From Timema cristinae (lineage: Eukaryota; Arthropoda; Insecta; Phasmatodea; Timematidae), in assembly GCA_039000515.1 (NCBI GenBank), contig JBCFYV010000012.1:46154364-46218363 (forward strand): DNA of 64,000 bases, in the 5' to 3' direction. Shown in pieces: positions 10,835 to 21,992 of the stretch. Within the stretch, counting starts at the first letter, position 1. Every line of letters starts with the position of its first letter. Under the pieces are notes generated by a model, which saw only the letters and a program-made list of their open reading frames with translations, searched no databases and had not been told where the DNA came from. Made by a program: the position numbers and the translations under genes.

Positions 10835-12883
10835 GTATCTGAAAGTAGAGACCTAGTCGTATACTTTTTGATACGCTTTGCTAAAAAAAATTAAAAGACG
10901 AGAAAAGACGACATGATCATTTTTCTTACACCCTGTATAAGTTTTACAAATTTTACAATAATTTCACTATTTTGAAACATCCTGTATAGTTTCACAAAAT
11001 TTACTTAAAGTTCAATATTTTTAAACATCCTGTATAGAATTAACAAAATTGCATCAAGTTCAATATTTTGAAGTGGAAGTTATATGAATTAAGCATTAAA
11101 ATAAAATTTATCAGTTATAATTAGGATTAACTAAAATAAGATAATCTAAGTAAAACATTTAGTATAATTATGATTAAATGAAATAAAATATCTAAGTAAG
11201 ATGTCAGCCTAATTATAATTAACTGACATAACATAGTCTAAGTTTATTATATTAAGAAATTTTAATTTAATTGTCTCAAATCGAAGTGTCTTTTAATTAA
11301 TTTTTGCCAAGCAATTTGCATTTCCTTTATGTCTTGTCTTTTTTTTAATTCTATGCAATCTTCTTTAAATAATTGTTGCACTTCGTTTCATGATCCTTCA
11401 CGGATCCACTTTTGTGATTTTTTTTTTTTTTTTTTACACACTTAACAAAGGCTCTCAACACTTTGTTACACTTACTCTTAAAAGTCTCTTGGCCAAACTT
11501 GCTATATGATCACAAACATTTACAACTTTATGTACCAAACGGTCAACTAAAATTTGCTATATGAGCACCACATTTGCTGAAAATAGCTTAACTTAACATA
11601 AAAAATTACAATAAACATAATTAACTAGTAAAACATATAAGTACATTGTTTAAATCATAGAAATGGCAATATCATACACATACATTGTCTAACAACAGAA
11701 AATTATTATTATCATACAGTATCATTGATTTAATTAGAATGACACTTAACCCCTAGTAAAACAAAATGAAAAACAACAACTCGATGCTGAATCTCTCCAC
11801 AGCACAGAAAACCATAGTATATACAATCTCTAACAAGACCTTAGTGGTTTAATACAAGCTCACATTTTGAAATATTCTTATAATTAATCATTATTTATTA
11901 TTATGATTAAAAATTTTATTTAAAAGAAAGTTGCTTTAAACTTGTGACATAATATTGATTTATTTTTATAACAGGCTCAATAAAGGCTAACTCCCAAAAA
12001 CTGGAACGTATCCTCAGGATACTTCCCGGCATACAGTGACCGACAATCCCATTTCTCAGGCCTTCAAAAACACACAAGAGGCGTTCTCTTAACGGTCCAA
12101 ACCTCGTTCAAATGTCTGGTAACCACAGGCGGTTCAGAACTCTGCTGACCCCTTGGCCCAGAAAAACTCTCAAAACTCTAATACGGGTGGTCCAGGTTCA
12201 ATGCCTGCCCCCTAAAACTCACAATACTTAACTCGGGTGGCCCAGGTTCAATGCCTGCCCCCTAACACTTACAAAATTCCCATAACTCGGGTGGTCCAGG
12301 TTCAATCCCTGCCCCCTAAAACTCACAAGGTAGTCAGACCTCTGCGACAAAACTACTCTCTTGCCAAACGTCGAAGAATCCAAGTCCTGACATCACAACA
12401 TGTCACTGTATAGCAGAAATTACCTGCCTCAACTCAATTTTTATTATAAGCTTGTCTTAAATTGCTTGTCTGACCTGGTGCTTTCCGGGTACACCCCCCA
12501 CCCTCAACTGACTATACTTTGTAATAAATCCATTTCTACTCCTTCCTTCACCAAGCACTTCAGAGGATGCTTCCCTCCCTTGAATTTGTCATTAATAATG
12601 AAAACAAAATGAAGTACTTGTCCTTACTTTCCAGAGTTGGACTGTATTGAAATATTAAGGAGGGTCACCTTCCATACTAATCTTTACAATGAAATGGCCC
12701 TTATTTACAAGGTTAAGAAGATAAAATTACATAATATACTAAGAGCTTGTTGCTTAATGATTCTAATTACATTATTATTATTTCTCACCCCCTCTTTCTC
12801 ACCCCCTCTTTCTCTCTCTCTCTCTTCCTTTAAGCTAGCCTAACCTGGAATTATACTTTCCAAAGTTGGACTGTATTGAAGTG
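10835..12883 (-). other. Non-coding interior of the LTR element
   Basis: This fills the place where pol should be, but no pol motif is readable. It has three loose tandem copies of a ~57-bp unit with CATCCTGTATAG (10922-11073), three of a ~57-bp unit at 12180-12335, a pyrimidine microsatellite at 12785-12832, and a ~70-bp direct repeat (12631-12700 and 12857-12925) with GTTGGACTGTATTGAA. The first repeat copy lies beyond the gag stop, suggesting duplication near a deletion edge. Confidence 0.7.
12180..12335. repeat. Three tandem ~57-bp repeats
   Basis: CGGGTGG.CCAGGTTCAAT.CC followed by TGCCCCCTAA recurs three times, at about 12185, 12235 and 12295. The GGTTCAATGCC part resembles a tRNA B box, but no A box pairs with it. 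Confidence 0.75.
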
Positions 12884-14098
12884 TTAAGGAGGTGGGTCAC
12901 TTTCCACACCTATCCTCACAATAAAAAAATTGGGCTCCCATTCATCCTCTAAATAACTGGCCCAGTTCCTAGCCTCCCCTTCTAAACATGAGAGCAAAAT
13001 TTCAATTTTGTTCCTTTCCCTTAAATCCTCTTCTTTCCAAACTCTCTCAATTTTTTGCAAATATTGAGCCACAGATATTTTGCCCTTTGCTCCCGTATAC
13101 CTAGGAATGAGTGACAAAGTAAGGTCATTGACATTTTTGGTTAAGAGATTGTGACTACACCCAATTTTGTTATCTGTCCCCCTATCTTTGTTAAGTTGTA
13201 CTTGATCAGCTAAGTTGTTTATTTTCTGATCTAAAGTGCCAACAGTTTTTTTGTTTTCATTTACAATTTCTTTTATCTCCACAATTTCTTTCCTTTTTAT
13301 TTGAATCTCCTCATTAATATTTTCCTTAATAAATTGCCTATTAGCATCCTCTTGCCCTTCAATTTCTAACCTCACCTTTTCTATTTGAATTTCCAAATTG
13401 GATTGCACTACCTGAACAGCTGATTTGTTGTGTGCTATCTGTATATCCTGTGTTTGTATTTGTTTTTCTAGTTTACTGGTTTCTTTATCTAATTTTTTCT
13501 CCAAACCCTCTGTTTTGTTTGTCACTGAAGATATTTGATCAATTAACTTAAACTGTTCCTTTCTTAGATTTTCCTGCCTAACCTCTAAATTTCCTTGTTT
13601 TTTTTCTCCTTCTGAAACCCTGTCATTAATTTCATTAATTTGTTGGATAAAATTTTGATTAATTAATTCTAAATTCTCAAATTTTTTATTTATATTCTTT
13701 GATTGTTCGTCGACCTTTTGGTTGAGTTTAGTTTCTAAAGTTTGTCCCATTTTTTCCAAATCCTTTTTATTTTCTGATGCAGTTCGATCAATTTTACATC
13801 CGAGTTCTCTCATATTTTCTAATATAACATTTAAAAGATCTACTTGTTCTACTGGTTTAGTCACTCTATCTTCCACTAAGGTTATAGTTCCCCCTACACT
13901 TTGATTCAGCGTTTGCAGGATTACTTCGTTACTTGCTACCTCCCCAGAGCTAGCCCCTACTTCCTCCTCACTCCCTTCTTGTTCCTGTTCAAAATTTGCC
14001 CTCTTGAATTGACCTGCCCTTTCATCCCCCTCATAAATAAATGGCATTGTGTCTTCATCATCATACTCTTCAGGTTCTCTTATCACCTTGTCTGCCAT
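12884..14098 (-). CDS. gag: Gag-like protein of the LTR retrotransposon
   Basis: A 404-residue frame, the only sizeable one in the element. Residues 1-55 are acidic. Residues about 85-310 are rich in K, E, Q and N with heptad-like spacing, so a long coiled coil is likely. The C-terminal part (about 330-395) reads like the start of a retrotransposon Gag capsid domain: RYTGAKGKISVAQYL, then KIEILLSCLEGEARNW. Gag forms the particle that packages element RNA in the cytoplasm. The frame stops soon after WASYLEDEW, much earlier than a normal Gag, and there is no zinc knuckle. It is therefore probably truncated by an internal deletion. The start Met (MADKVIREPEEYDDED) follows the leader directly and is the first in-frame ATG. 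Assignment rests on motif look and position between LTRs. Confidence 0.75.
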   Translation of the reverse strand: MADKVIREPEEYDDEDTMPFIYEGDERAGQFKRANFEQEQEGSEEEVGASSGEVASNEVILQTLNQSVGGTITLVEDRVTKPVEQVDLLNVILENMRELGCKIDRTASENKKDLEKMGQTLETKLNQKVDEQSKNINKKFENLELINQNFIQQINEINDRVSEGEKKQGNLEVRQENLRKEQFKLIDQISSVTNKTEGLEKKLDKETSKLEKQIQTQDIQIAHNKSAVQVVQSNLEIQIEKVRLEIEGQEDANRQFIKENINEEIQIKRKEIVEIKEIVNENKKTVGTLDQKINNLADQVQLNKDRGTDNKIGCSHNLLTKNVNDLTLSLIPRYTGAKGKISVAQYLQKIERVWKEEDLRERNKIEILLSCLEGEARNWASYLEDEWEPNFFIVRIGVESDPPP

Positions 14099-14399
14099 GT
14101 TGAAAATTTAAATAAATTTTTCTTAAGTTGATCTATGAATTAATTTTGTGTTAGGCCTTGACAAATTTCAAGTACTATTGATCTAAGAATTACTTTTTAT
14201 AGTGAGAAATTTAATTTAAAATTAGGCCCATACACTTTTATATTGTTAGTTTTAATTTAATTTGTGAAATCCCAACATATAGAAACAAAATTTTACTACC
14301 CCCAAAATACACAATTGAAATTAGATAATTTTTTTTTTTTTTAAATTAGAGTTACAGCTTCTGTTGACCACTTATCTGTCCTCGACGCTGTTTCTTGAC

Positions 14400-14640
14400 T
14401 GCATGCCGTCTCCAAAAGGTCCTCAGTCCCGTTCCTTGATGGTGTGCCGTTGGTGTGCCGTCTCTTGCAGGTGTGCCGTCGGCGTGTCGTCTCTTGCAGG
14501 TGTGCCGTCTCCAACAGTCCTTTGCGCTGTTTCTTGACTGTGCCGTCTCCTTGGTGTGGTGTGCCGTCCTTTGGTGATTATGTGCCGTCTCCTGGTGTGC
14601 CGTCTCTTCCTTTAGCTCAGTTGACGCACCTCTGTCTCAG
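14400..14640. repeat. GTGCCGTCTC minisatellite in the element leader
   Basis: Repeated GTGTGCCGTCTCttgcag-like units lie between the primer-binding site and gag. This is the untranslated leader of the retrotransposon. Confidence 0.75.
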
Positions 14641-14655
14641 TTCGCGGTATTCGTG

Positions 14656-14674
14656 CCCCTAAGTTGTAGCGCCA
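14656..14674 (-). other. Putative primer-binding site
   Basis: On the minus strand, two bases after the 5' LTR ends, TGGCGCTACAACTTAGGGG begins; TGG is the usual start, pairing to a tRNA CCA end. I do not identify the tRNA. Confidence 0.6.
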
Positions 14675-14676
14675 TT

Positions 14677-15514
14677 TGTTACATTACGAGTCCGCGGCAA
14701 GTGTTAATAGTCGCATATTAACCCCCACGTTGTGTCGCCATTTGTTATATTACGTTTCTTCAACCCCTCGTTGGAATGCTATTTGTTACACTTTTCGCGT
14801 TCAGCCCCTTAGTTATACGTCATTTGTTACACTTCGTAATATTTTTGATTATAAATGCCCCACGTTGTGTCGCTATTTGCTATATTACATAACAGAGTCA
14901 TTTAAGAGTCACTCCGTAAATAATTATTTCTATTACGCAACTATGTGCTTTACTTATAATGCCTCGTTCCTTATCATTAGACTTTAATAAATGATAATAT
15001 ATCACATAAAGTTTGATATCTGTTTATTCTTTAAATTGAAATCATTTTGTTATTAATATTTTCTAATCGAAACACGATCATGTCGAGGGCCTAACAATTA
15101 TAATCACTGATCACTTAAAGCACGTCCATTCAAAACCACGACTGATTGCACAGTGAAATACGAAGTTTCAAAAAGTCACATATATCTGAGTTCAATAGAA
15201 GCCTCTCGAAGGAATCTTCCTAACGGTAAATTACACACCTACAAACCCAGAAAGAAAAATACCTATTGCGTTTGGAAGCTTCTCGAAGAGGAAATACTTT
15301 AAAAGACTTTAACATTTCTTAAGTTTAGCTCCAGTAGATGCTGCCATCTTACCACGAGGCGCGAACTAACTAGTAAATAATTTAGAGGAAGACGTGATTT
15401 AAGCGCCACGTAATATACTATATAATTTAAATGAAATAAGACGTTTATAAAATTAGGACGATATTCTTGTCAATGCTTTCACATACTTTTCAGGGGCAAA
15501 TCAATTACATTACA
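14677..15514 (-). repeat. 5' LTR of the retrotransposon
   Basis: 838 bp, matching the 3' LTR except four substitutions. Motif copies resembling the primer-binding-site edge start at about 14723, 14764, 14804 and 14858. A promoter is expected here but I do not pinpoint one. Confidence 0.92.
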
Positions 15515-16290
15515 ATATATATATTTGTTTCTAGCTCAGAAACATCTGGTTTTATAAAGATACGTTTCAAATAAAAGATTTGTATCTTTAATAGTACCAC
15601 AACTTTAAAATGATAAGTTATTTCATATCTCAAATGGCTGCGGAGAAATTATGAAAATTGGAAAATTTATCTTGTGTAAATACCCTCAAAGTCATTTTCA
15701 AGAGAAATGAGAGTTTCCATTTTCTTTATAGTGATAAAACAGTATCGAGATATAAAATTTAATCAAAATCGTTAGAACCAATTTTGAGAGAATCGATTTT
15801 TTCTGTTTTTGTTCTTCAGTAAACTACCCTTAAATTTATGGTTGGATATCTAATTCCAAAAATCTCCCGGGGGAACTTATGAAAACTCCAGATACCAAGT
15901 TTTAGCCTAACCGGTAAAATAGTTCCGGCTCTAGCCCGAGGTATAGACAGATGGCATCGTGAAAACAATTTTTTTTTGTTTCAGAGAAATCATGAAACGT
16001 CAACCTTTATCAAAATCTCGAGTTCGATTTTTTTTTACGATCACAATACTTTCTCTCCCAAGATGCCTAGAGAAAGATAAAACGGATCTCGAAGGGATCT
16101 AAGAGTAATCTGGCCCATTAGGCAACATTGTTCCCACTGAACATCTGCGTCATTGACAACATTTTGTTTATTGTTTACATTCGAACGCGCGTGACTTTTT
16201 GAGAGCAGATGACCTCACTCAGCTAGTACCTTATCAGCTGTTGACGGGTAGAGCAAACATATGATGAGCACGGAACTGATGGAACATTAA
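15515..16290. other. No gene seen
   Basis: AT-rich sequence between the LTR element and a SINE, with several T runs and no open frame or clear repeat. Confidence 0.5.
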
Positions 16291-16577
16291 GTTATTGCTC
16301 TATTATTATTTTATTATTATTTAGCACCGCGTCTTACTACCCGTTCGGGTTATACGCTTAAGTACTAATTACGCTAATGGATTAGGAATTGGGAAGGTTG
16401 AATTAAAGGACGTGAACCCGCATTTGTGTGGAGGGAGAGTGGAAAACCATTTCGGAAAAACCACCCCCAGTTCACCCGACCGAGATTCTAACCTCGAACT
16501 CCCCGTCCTCAGCAGTCGGGCTCAACACGACTAGCGCGTTAGCCAACTACGCCACCGAGGCGGGTGTTATTGCTCTA
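16291..16577 (-). mobile_element. SINE family B, full length with target duplication
   Basis: A 12-bp duplication GTTATTGCTCTA flanks it (16291-16302, 16566-16577). On the minus strand: GGTGGCGTAGTTGGCTAACG (A-box side), then a B-box with one change (GGTTAGAATCTCGG), body, ACCCGAACGGGT palindrome and (TAA)-type tail. Best reference copy for this family in the window. Confidence 0.92.
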
Positions 16578-16826
16578 ATGCCTCATACACACAGCCGATG
16601 TTTCTGAACTGAAATCTTTGTCGCCTTTGAATGAATAAAACATAAAATTATAAATTGATAAACAACCAAAAGTTTTGGTTAGGCTAACTTAAAACTAAAA
16701 ATTGTGCTTTATTCAAATAGTTTGTAATACAATAATACAATTTGTGCGAATGCGCATTTCATAATGGATCATGGATTAAATAGCTAGGTTATTATATTTG
16801 TTAAAATACAGTTATAGCCGCATCTA

Positions 16827-17661
16827 CAGGGTGGCACGAAGGAACGGGCGACTTTGATAATTGTCTCGTAAAACTTTAAATCTTCACTTCTGATGCATTC
16901 CTGCATTCTTGAAGGCAAGTTCGTCGAAACTCGCAGCAACGTCTCAATGGAGATCGCTTCAATCTATTAATTAATCCTATTCTTCAGTTCATTAATGCCC
17001 TGAGGACGATGAACAACCATTCGAATTTTAAAAGTTCCCATGAAAAGAAATCACACACATTTAGATCTGGTGATCTCGCAGGCCAAATTATATCGCCATT
17101 CTTGGTCATGAGGCGGTTTCCAAAACTCTCTCGTAAAGCGACGATTATGATTCTTGCAGTATGCGCAGTAGCTCCATCCTGCTGAAACCACGTGGACTCA
17201 AATCACTGGATAGTTCTCTAGTTCATTGCTAAGAAATGGTTAAACCATGTTGACGTACCGTTATGAAATTACAGTCACTGTGTGGTCATTGTCATCCTAA
17301 AAATAAAATAAAAAAATGGCCCAATTATTTCTTTCGATGACACCGTAAACCACACTGAAACTTTTTCACTGTGTAAAAGCCACTGGTGTAAAAGGCGAGG
17401 ATTCTACGCAGCCCAGTACCGATAGTTCTGTTAGCATAACCATTTAGATGAAATCGGGCTTCATCAGACATTCAAAGATTTTCCAGAATATTCTAGTTTT
17501 CCTTACATTTTGCTAAAAATTGATGAGCTAAAAAACTCTCTTATCGAGATCGCAGGCTTTTAATTCCTGGACTATCAGAATCTTATACGGATGTAGCTTG
17601 AAATATGAGACCAATATTCGGGTCGGTTATTCAAAATCGCCCGTTGCCGCACGCCATCCTG
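16827..17661 (-). mobile_element. Decayed mariner-like transposon
   Basis: The ends are inverted: CAGGGTGGC...AACGGGCGACTTTGA at 16827 and the inverse ending at 17661. TA precedes the left end. The minus strand keeps broken transposase: a SDEAHFHLNGY segment (near 17465), then QQDGATAHTA (near 17185), then WPARSPDLN.CDFF (near 17080), in the usual order of the Tc1/mariner-type catalytic domain. The segments lie in different frames with stops, and the N-terminal DNA-binding part is mostly gone. At 835 bp it is shorter than an active element (about 1.3 kb), so it is internally deleted and inactive. Confidence 0.85.
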
Positions 17662-17674
17662 AATATATCATACT

Positions 17675-18009
17675 CATTAAATTGAAAAATGACACCTGGA
17701 CACGAAAATCGAAAAAATGACTTTTTGATACCAATAGTACAATTACAATTACTGTACTATTAGCAGCAAAAAGCCAACTACCGAGTCGAATATGGCTGCG
17801 TTATCTGATTGCTCATGATCTTAATTGATCACACATGTATAGCTGACAGTTTCCACACGTCCATCACAGACTTTGCCTTAAAATTTGAGTGAAGAATGGT
17901 GCTGTACACGGGATTATTTATGAATATCTCAGTGGTTAGATCATTAGCGTACTAATCCATAGGTCCCGGGCTCGATGCCCGTGTCCACGTGTTATTTTTC
18001 AATTTAATG
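17675..18009 (+). mobile_element. tRNA-like element with terminal inverted repeats, copy 1
   Basis: 29-bp ends (17675-17703, 17981-18009) are inverted copies with two mismatches; they share TTGAAAAATGACACCTGGAC, altered to its inverse with two changes at the right end. The right part (about 17926-17990) is tRNA-like: A-box ATCTCAGTGGTTAGATCA and B-box GGGCTCGATGCCC. A second, shorter copy is at 32315-32496; they share ACACGTCCATC...GAGTGAAGAATG. This copy has about 150 bp more between left end and shared middle. Confidence 0.75.
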
Positions 18010-18087
18010 AAAAAGTTAAAGAGTTAAACTTGAATTTTCAACACCGTACATATTCGTAAGTCATCTATAAGTACACTAATTCTCATC

Positions 18088-18155
18088 CCTAGCACATTAG
18101 CATAATTAGTACATAAGCGTATAAACCAATCGGGTAGTAAGACGCGGTGCTAAAA
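18088..18155 (+). mobile_element. SINE B/C 3' tail fragment
   Basis: Holds only ATTAGCATAATTAGTACATA, the damaged palindrome and GTAGTAAGACGCGGTGCTAA with an A-rich end. Confidence 0.75.
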
Positions 18156-18655
18156 AAAAGTAGTAAGGAGACAAACGAATGAAAGCCTTTGTAAACCCGT
18201 TATGTCCTTAAATCATACTTCAATTTTTATCATCACTAAGTTAACTAATATAATTTAAAGGTTTGCCCGACATTTGTCTCCCCGCCCCCCTATCCTTCAT
18301 GCTTCCTATCTACCCCAGCCCCACCCTAGTTCCCCCTCCCCCTTCTTACAACCCACTCGTCACACTATATTTTGAAGTATAATAGGCTCTAAGTGTCGCC
18401 TCTACAATTTAACCCCTCCACCACAAGCCGCCATTGCAGACAATTTTCCGATTCAAGATTTTCCGGAAAATGTTCATCTCTACCCCTTGCCTCCTCTACA
18501 CTGCGTTACGTGGTTTATGGGTGACCAGTGCCACCTAATAATTTGAATATTGAGCTGAGCTACAGCTACTACGACAGTGACTATACTGAGAGTGACTCTT
18601 CCCTTGTTCCAGCAGGAGTTGATAACCTGTGTATGCACCTCGGTGTCCTTGAGCA
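18156..18655. other. 5' flank of the transporter gene
   Basis: A pyrimidine-rich block (18270-18350) is followed by 300 bp without clear repeats. An in-frame TGA (18650-18652) lies just before the chosen start. TTGTTCCAG ends at 18612 and could be a splice acceptor for a 5'-UTR exon, so the first transcribed exon may lie further upstream. No core promoter motif is convincing. Confidence 0.4.
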
Positions 18656-18727
18656 ATGTCGTCTCCACAATCTGTCCCGGATGGTGGATGGGGGTGGGTG
18701 ATTGTGGCTGCCAACAGCGTCATCAAT
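18656..18727 (+). CDS. Transporter exon 1 (start exon)
   Basis: 24 codons, [24 protein letters not shown], ending in phase 0 at the donor GTAAGT. The start ATG follows an in-frame stop by one codon, so no longer N-terminus is possible in this exon. It is short, but its motif and exact phase match to exon 2 make it secure. Confidence 0.88.
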
Positions 18728-19353
18728 GTAAGTCAACACCCTAACATCAAGTTGATAACTATATTAGGATTCTAGTGAAAAGGAACTTTGATAAAATACA
18801 CACATTTCTTGCTTAGGTAAATTATTAAAGGACCTAAATTATTATAACAATCTCTGAAAAGTAACAATAATTATTGTTGATCCCATGACTATAGCCTTAT
18901 TGTCATAAAAAGGGCTTTTCATAAAATAAAAACGTATTTTTTTCTGGCCAAAAGTATTTATATTTTACTAGGTTTTTTGTACCCGCATTTTCGAGGAGGG
19001 AGAGTGGATATTTTTTTTTTTGACCAAACCACCCTCATTACACCCAACCGAGATTTTAACCTTGATCTCATCGTCATCTGCAGTCTAGTCTACTGCGAGA
19101 GTAGTGTGTTAGACCACGTGGCCACCGAATTGGATTTAAATATGTTTTAAGTGCTATTTTAGAGGTATCTATCAAAAAGTAGGAATAGTAACTTTTCTAA
19201 CAGCCCTTCTAGTGAAAATTGAGTCTCAAAGTGTATGTATACATACATATATTCATATATTAATTAGACCTGCCCGGGATTCCGACCTTCGGGAAATTGA
19301 ATGTTCCCGAGACTCGGACGGAATAATTTATTTCTTGGGATATTTCGGAAAAA

Positions 19354-19384
<31 letters not shown>

Positions 19385-20523
19385 CACCGCGTCTTACTAC
19401 CCGTTCGGTTTATACGCTTTAATTACTAACTACGCTAATGGATTAGGAATTGGGAAGGTTGAATTAGAGGAATGAACCCGTATTTGCGTGGAGGGAAAGT
19501 GAAAAACCATTTAGGAAAAACCACCCCCAGTTCACCCGACCGAGATTCAAACCTCAATCTCCCCGTCCTCGGCAGTCGAGCTCAACACGACTAGCGCGTT
19601 AGCCAACTACGCCACCGAGATGGGTAATTAATATTAAAAAGTTACAATTATTGAAGACTGTATATGAATGCTACTTTGTATTTTTAATGCTCATCAACAA
19701 TATTTTTATTTTCTTAAAGTTAAATTAATATTATGTATGTTCCTTTAACAATACGGTTACCCAAAACTTCATCCACTTTTATTTTAGAGCTACGTATTTA
19801 ATCAATACAATTATTAAAGCCATTAAATAACAATCACACTAGGCTACTTGATATTAATATTTATCCCTCAATAAATTTAGGAAAGGAAAACATGTTTGGC
19901 GAAAAAATGATAAAAGTGGCTTTTAAAAATCAAATCACGCACGAAATACACCTTCACACTTATTTCGCATCAAGATACATCTATGACGTTAAAGAATGTA
20001 TCCCACTTTAATTCATGCGGATTGGCTTGAATATCATTATGTTTTATTCTGTACGTAGTTATTAAAATTCATGCAACGATTTTTTTTATTTAAGAGCTTT
20101 TTAGTAATTCTTTAAATCTATATTTAGAATGTATTTATATCAATACCAAAACACATGATTAAAAATACACAAAATTAAAATACAAGTTGCATTAAACCTA
20201 GTTTTTTTAAAAAATTTACCTTAAATCAAAACCATACGCAACACTAGTAAGACAAAATATTATTTAGTTTTTATTGGGAAAATTTACAGTTTAAAAATAA
20301 ATTAATACAACAGTTTTGTGTACATTGTTATTACGTTAAAAAATTATACAAGGTTACAGAATTTAAATGAATTGTTCAGACCTCTAAATTGAAACCTAAT
20401 TAGAGTTTTTGTCTCTTTTCCCGACCCCAGTAGGGATAAAATTGGTCTAAGCTTATAATCTTATCATCGAATTATTTTCTGTATTGGAATTAGTGGGAAG
20501 GCTAAGTTTAGACTAGAACTCTA

Positions 20524-20556
<33 letters not shown>

Positions 20557-21958
20557 CGCACACAGGGTGTTTGTTCATAAACTCTCTACCCAGACGTAAA
20601 CCACAGCATCTGTGAATAAAACAGAAAACCCTAATAAAAAAGTCCGGAAAACTCATCTTACTCAACAAAATTGAAGTGAGACGTAACAACGCTGATAGTA
20701 CGCAGGTGTAAGTACGCACGTGTAAAAGAAGTTGTATATCACTAGAAGTGCCCGGCTGCGAGTGACGTTGCCGAAGGAAGGATGAGCCCGCGTCAAATGC
20801 AACCAACGGATATTGTTGTAACCAAAACGCGTGAGATTTTAACATTTACTGTGGTGTGCCCATCAATTAAAATTTAGTAACTAAACATGTCTTTTCCAAA
20901 ATTTGTTACTAGGATTTTCCATTCCTTTCTGCCCACAATAGCTATGGTTTAAGTTTGCTAGAGAAACACCCTGCCTGTATACGAGTGTGTAGGTTACATC
21001 ACTCGTAAACCAACTTTGTGGGCTTATTAGCTGTACCGTTGCCCAAGGACGCTCGAATGTACTAATTTTGTATTATTTCTGTGGAGGCTCTTTCCATGTC
21101 TCGATGAGATGAGGTTATGGTATGAGAATGTGGAACCAGTAGAAAAACTTAACCTAACTTAGCATAACTATATCCTTGTGACCATTGGGATGGTTCCCCT
21201 TGCGAGTAAAATATCCATGGTACCAGGTGGGAACCGAACTTGGAATCCCTAGGTAGGTAATTAGGTGCGCTGACTCCTCTACCACGAGGCTGATTTGTAT
21301 GAATATATCGAAAGTGTTTTAGTAACTTTTTAAAACAGTCAAATTTCCTTCCTTTCTAAATCGGACTGTAAATTGCAAGTGCATGTCACTTTATAGAAGA
21401 CTCAAGTTGAATGGGTTTTCTGTGTTAATGGATCTTGGATTATCTCAGTGTGTGTTTATAATCTTGGTTACGTACCCATTAAAGCAGCATTTGGCGAAAT
21501 TGTGTTCAAGTCATATTTTAATGCTCTTAGTTTGCCTTTTAAAAAGGAATGGGTATTATATAGATTATTTTAAAACCCTGTCAGAAAATGAGTTAACTAA
21601 AAGGAACCTACATACACGCAGCTACCTTGAGCTTACCTTGAAAGTTAGCTTACCTTGCTTGTTTCCTCTATGGTGTAGCTTTTAAGATAGTGCCATAATT
21701 TGAATACGACTGCTTTCTTTCAGGGTTAACAGAGAGTACTGTAACAGCATTGATGTCCAAGTTCGACTGCTGAGGACGGGGAGATCGAGGTTCGAATCTC
21801 GGTCGGGTGAACTGGGGTGGTTTTTCCTATATGGTTTTCCACTCTCCCTCCACGCAAATGCGGGTTCATTTCATCTAATTAAACCTTACCAATTCCTAAT
21901 CCACTAGCGTAATTAGTACTTAAAGCGTATAACCCGAACGGGTAGTAAGACGCGGTGC

Positions 21959-21992
<34 letters not shown>

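Larger units (their letters stand above)
9983..15514 (-). mobile_element. Gag-only LTR retrotransposon, 5.5 kb
   Basis: Two 838-bp direct repeats (9983-10820 and 14677-15514), each TG...CA on both strands, flank a minus-strand interior. ATAT sits on both sides, consistent with a 4- or 6-bp target duplication. By eye the LTRs differ at only four positions, so the insertion is young. In minus-strand order: 5' LTR, primer-binding site, GTGCCGTCTC-rich leader, one gag-like frame (14098-12884), then about 2 kb of non-coding repeats and a polypurine tract. No protease, reverse transcriptase, RNase H or integrase frame is present, so it must move in trans, if at all. Probably Gypsy-related, but without pol this is inference. 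Confidence 0.9.

Noticed and set aside
20513..20845. 110-residue frame on minus
   Set aside because: Part of it is a (CA)n microsatellite, and the rest has no protein-like pattern.
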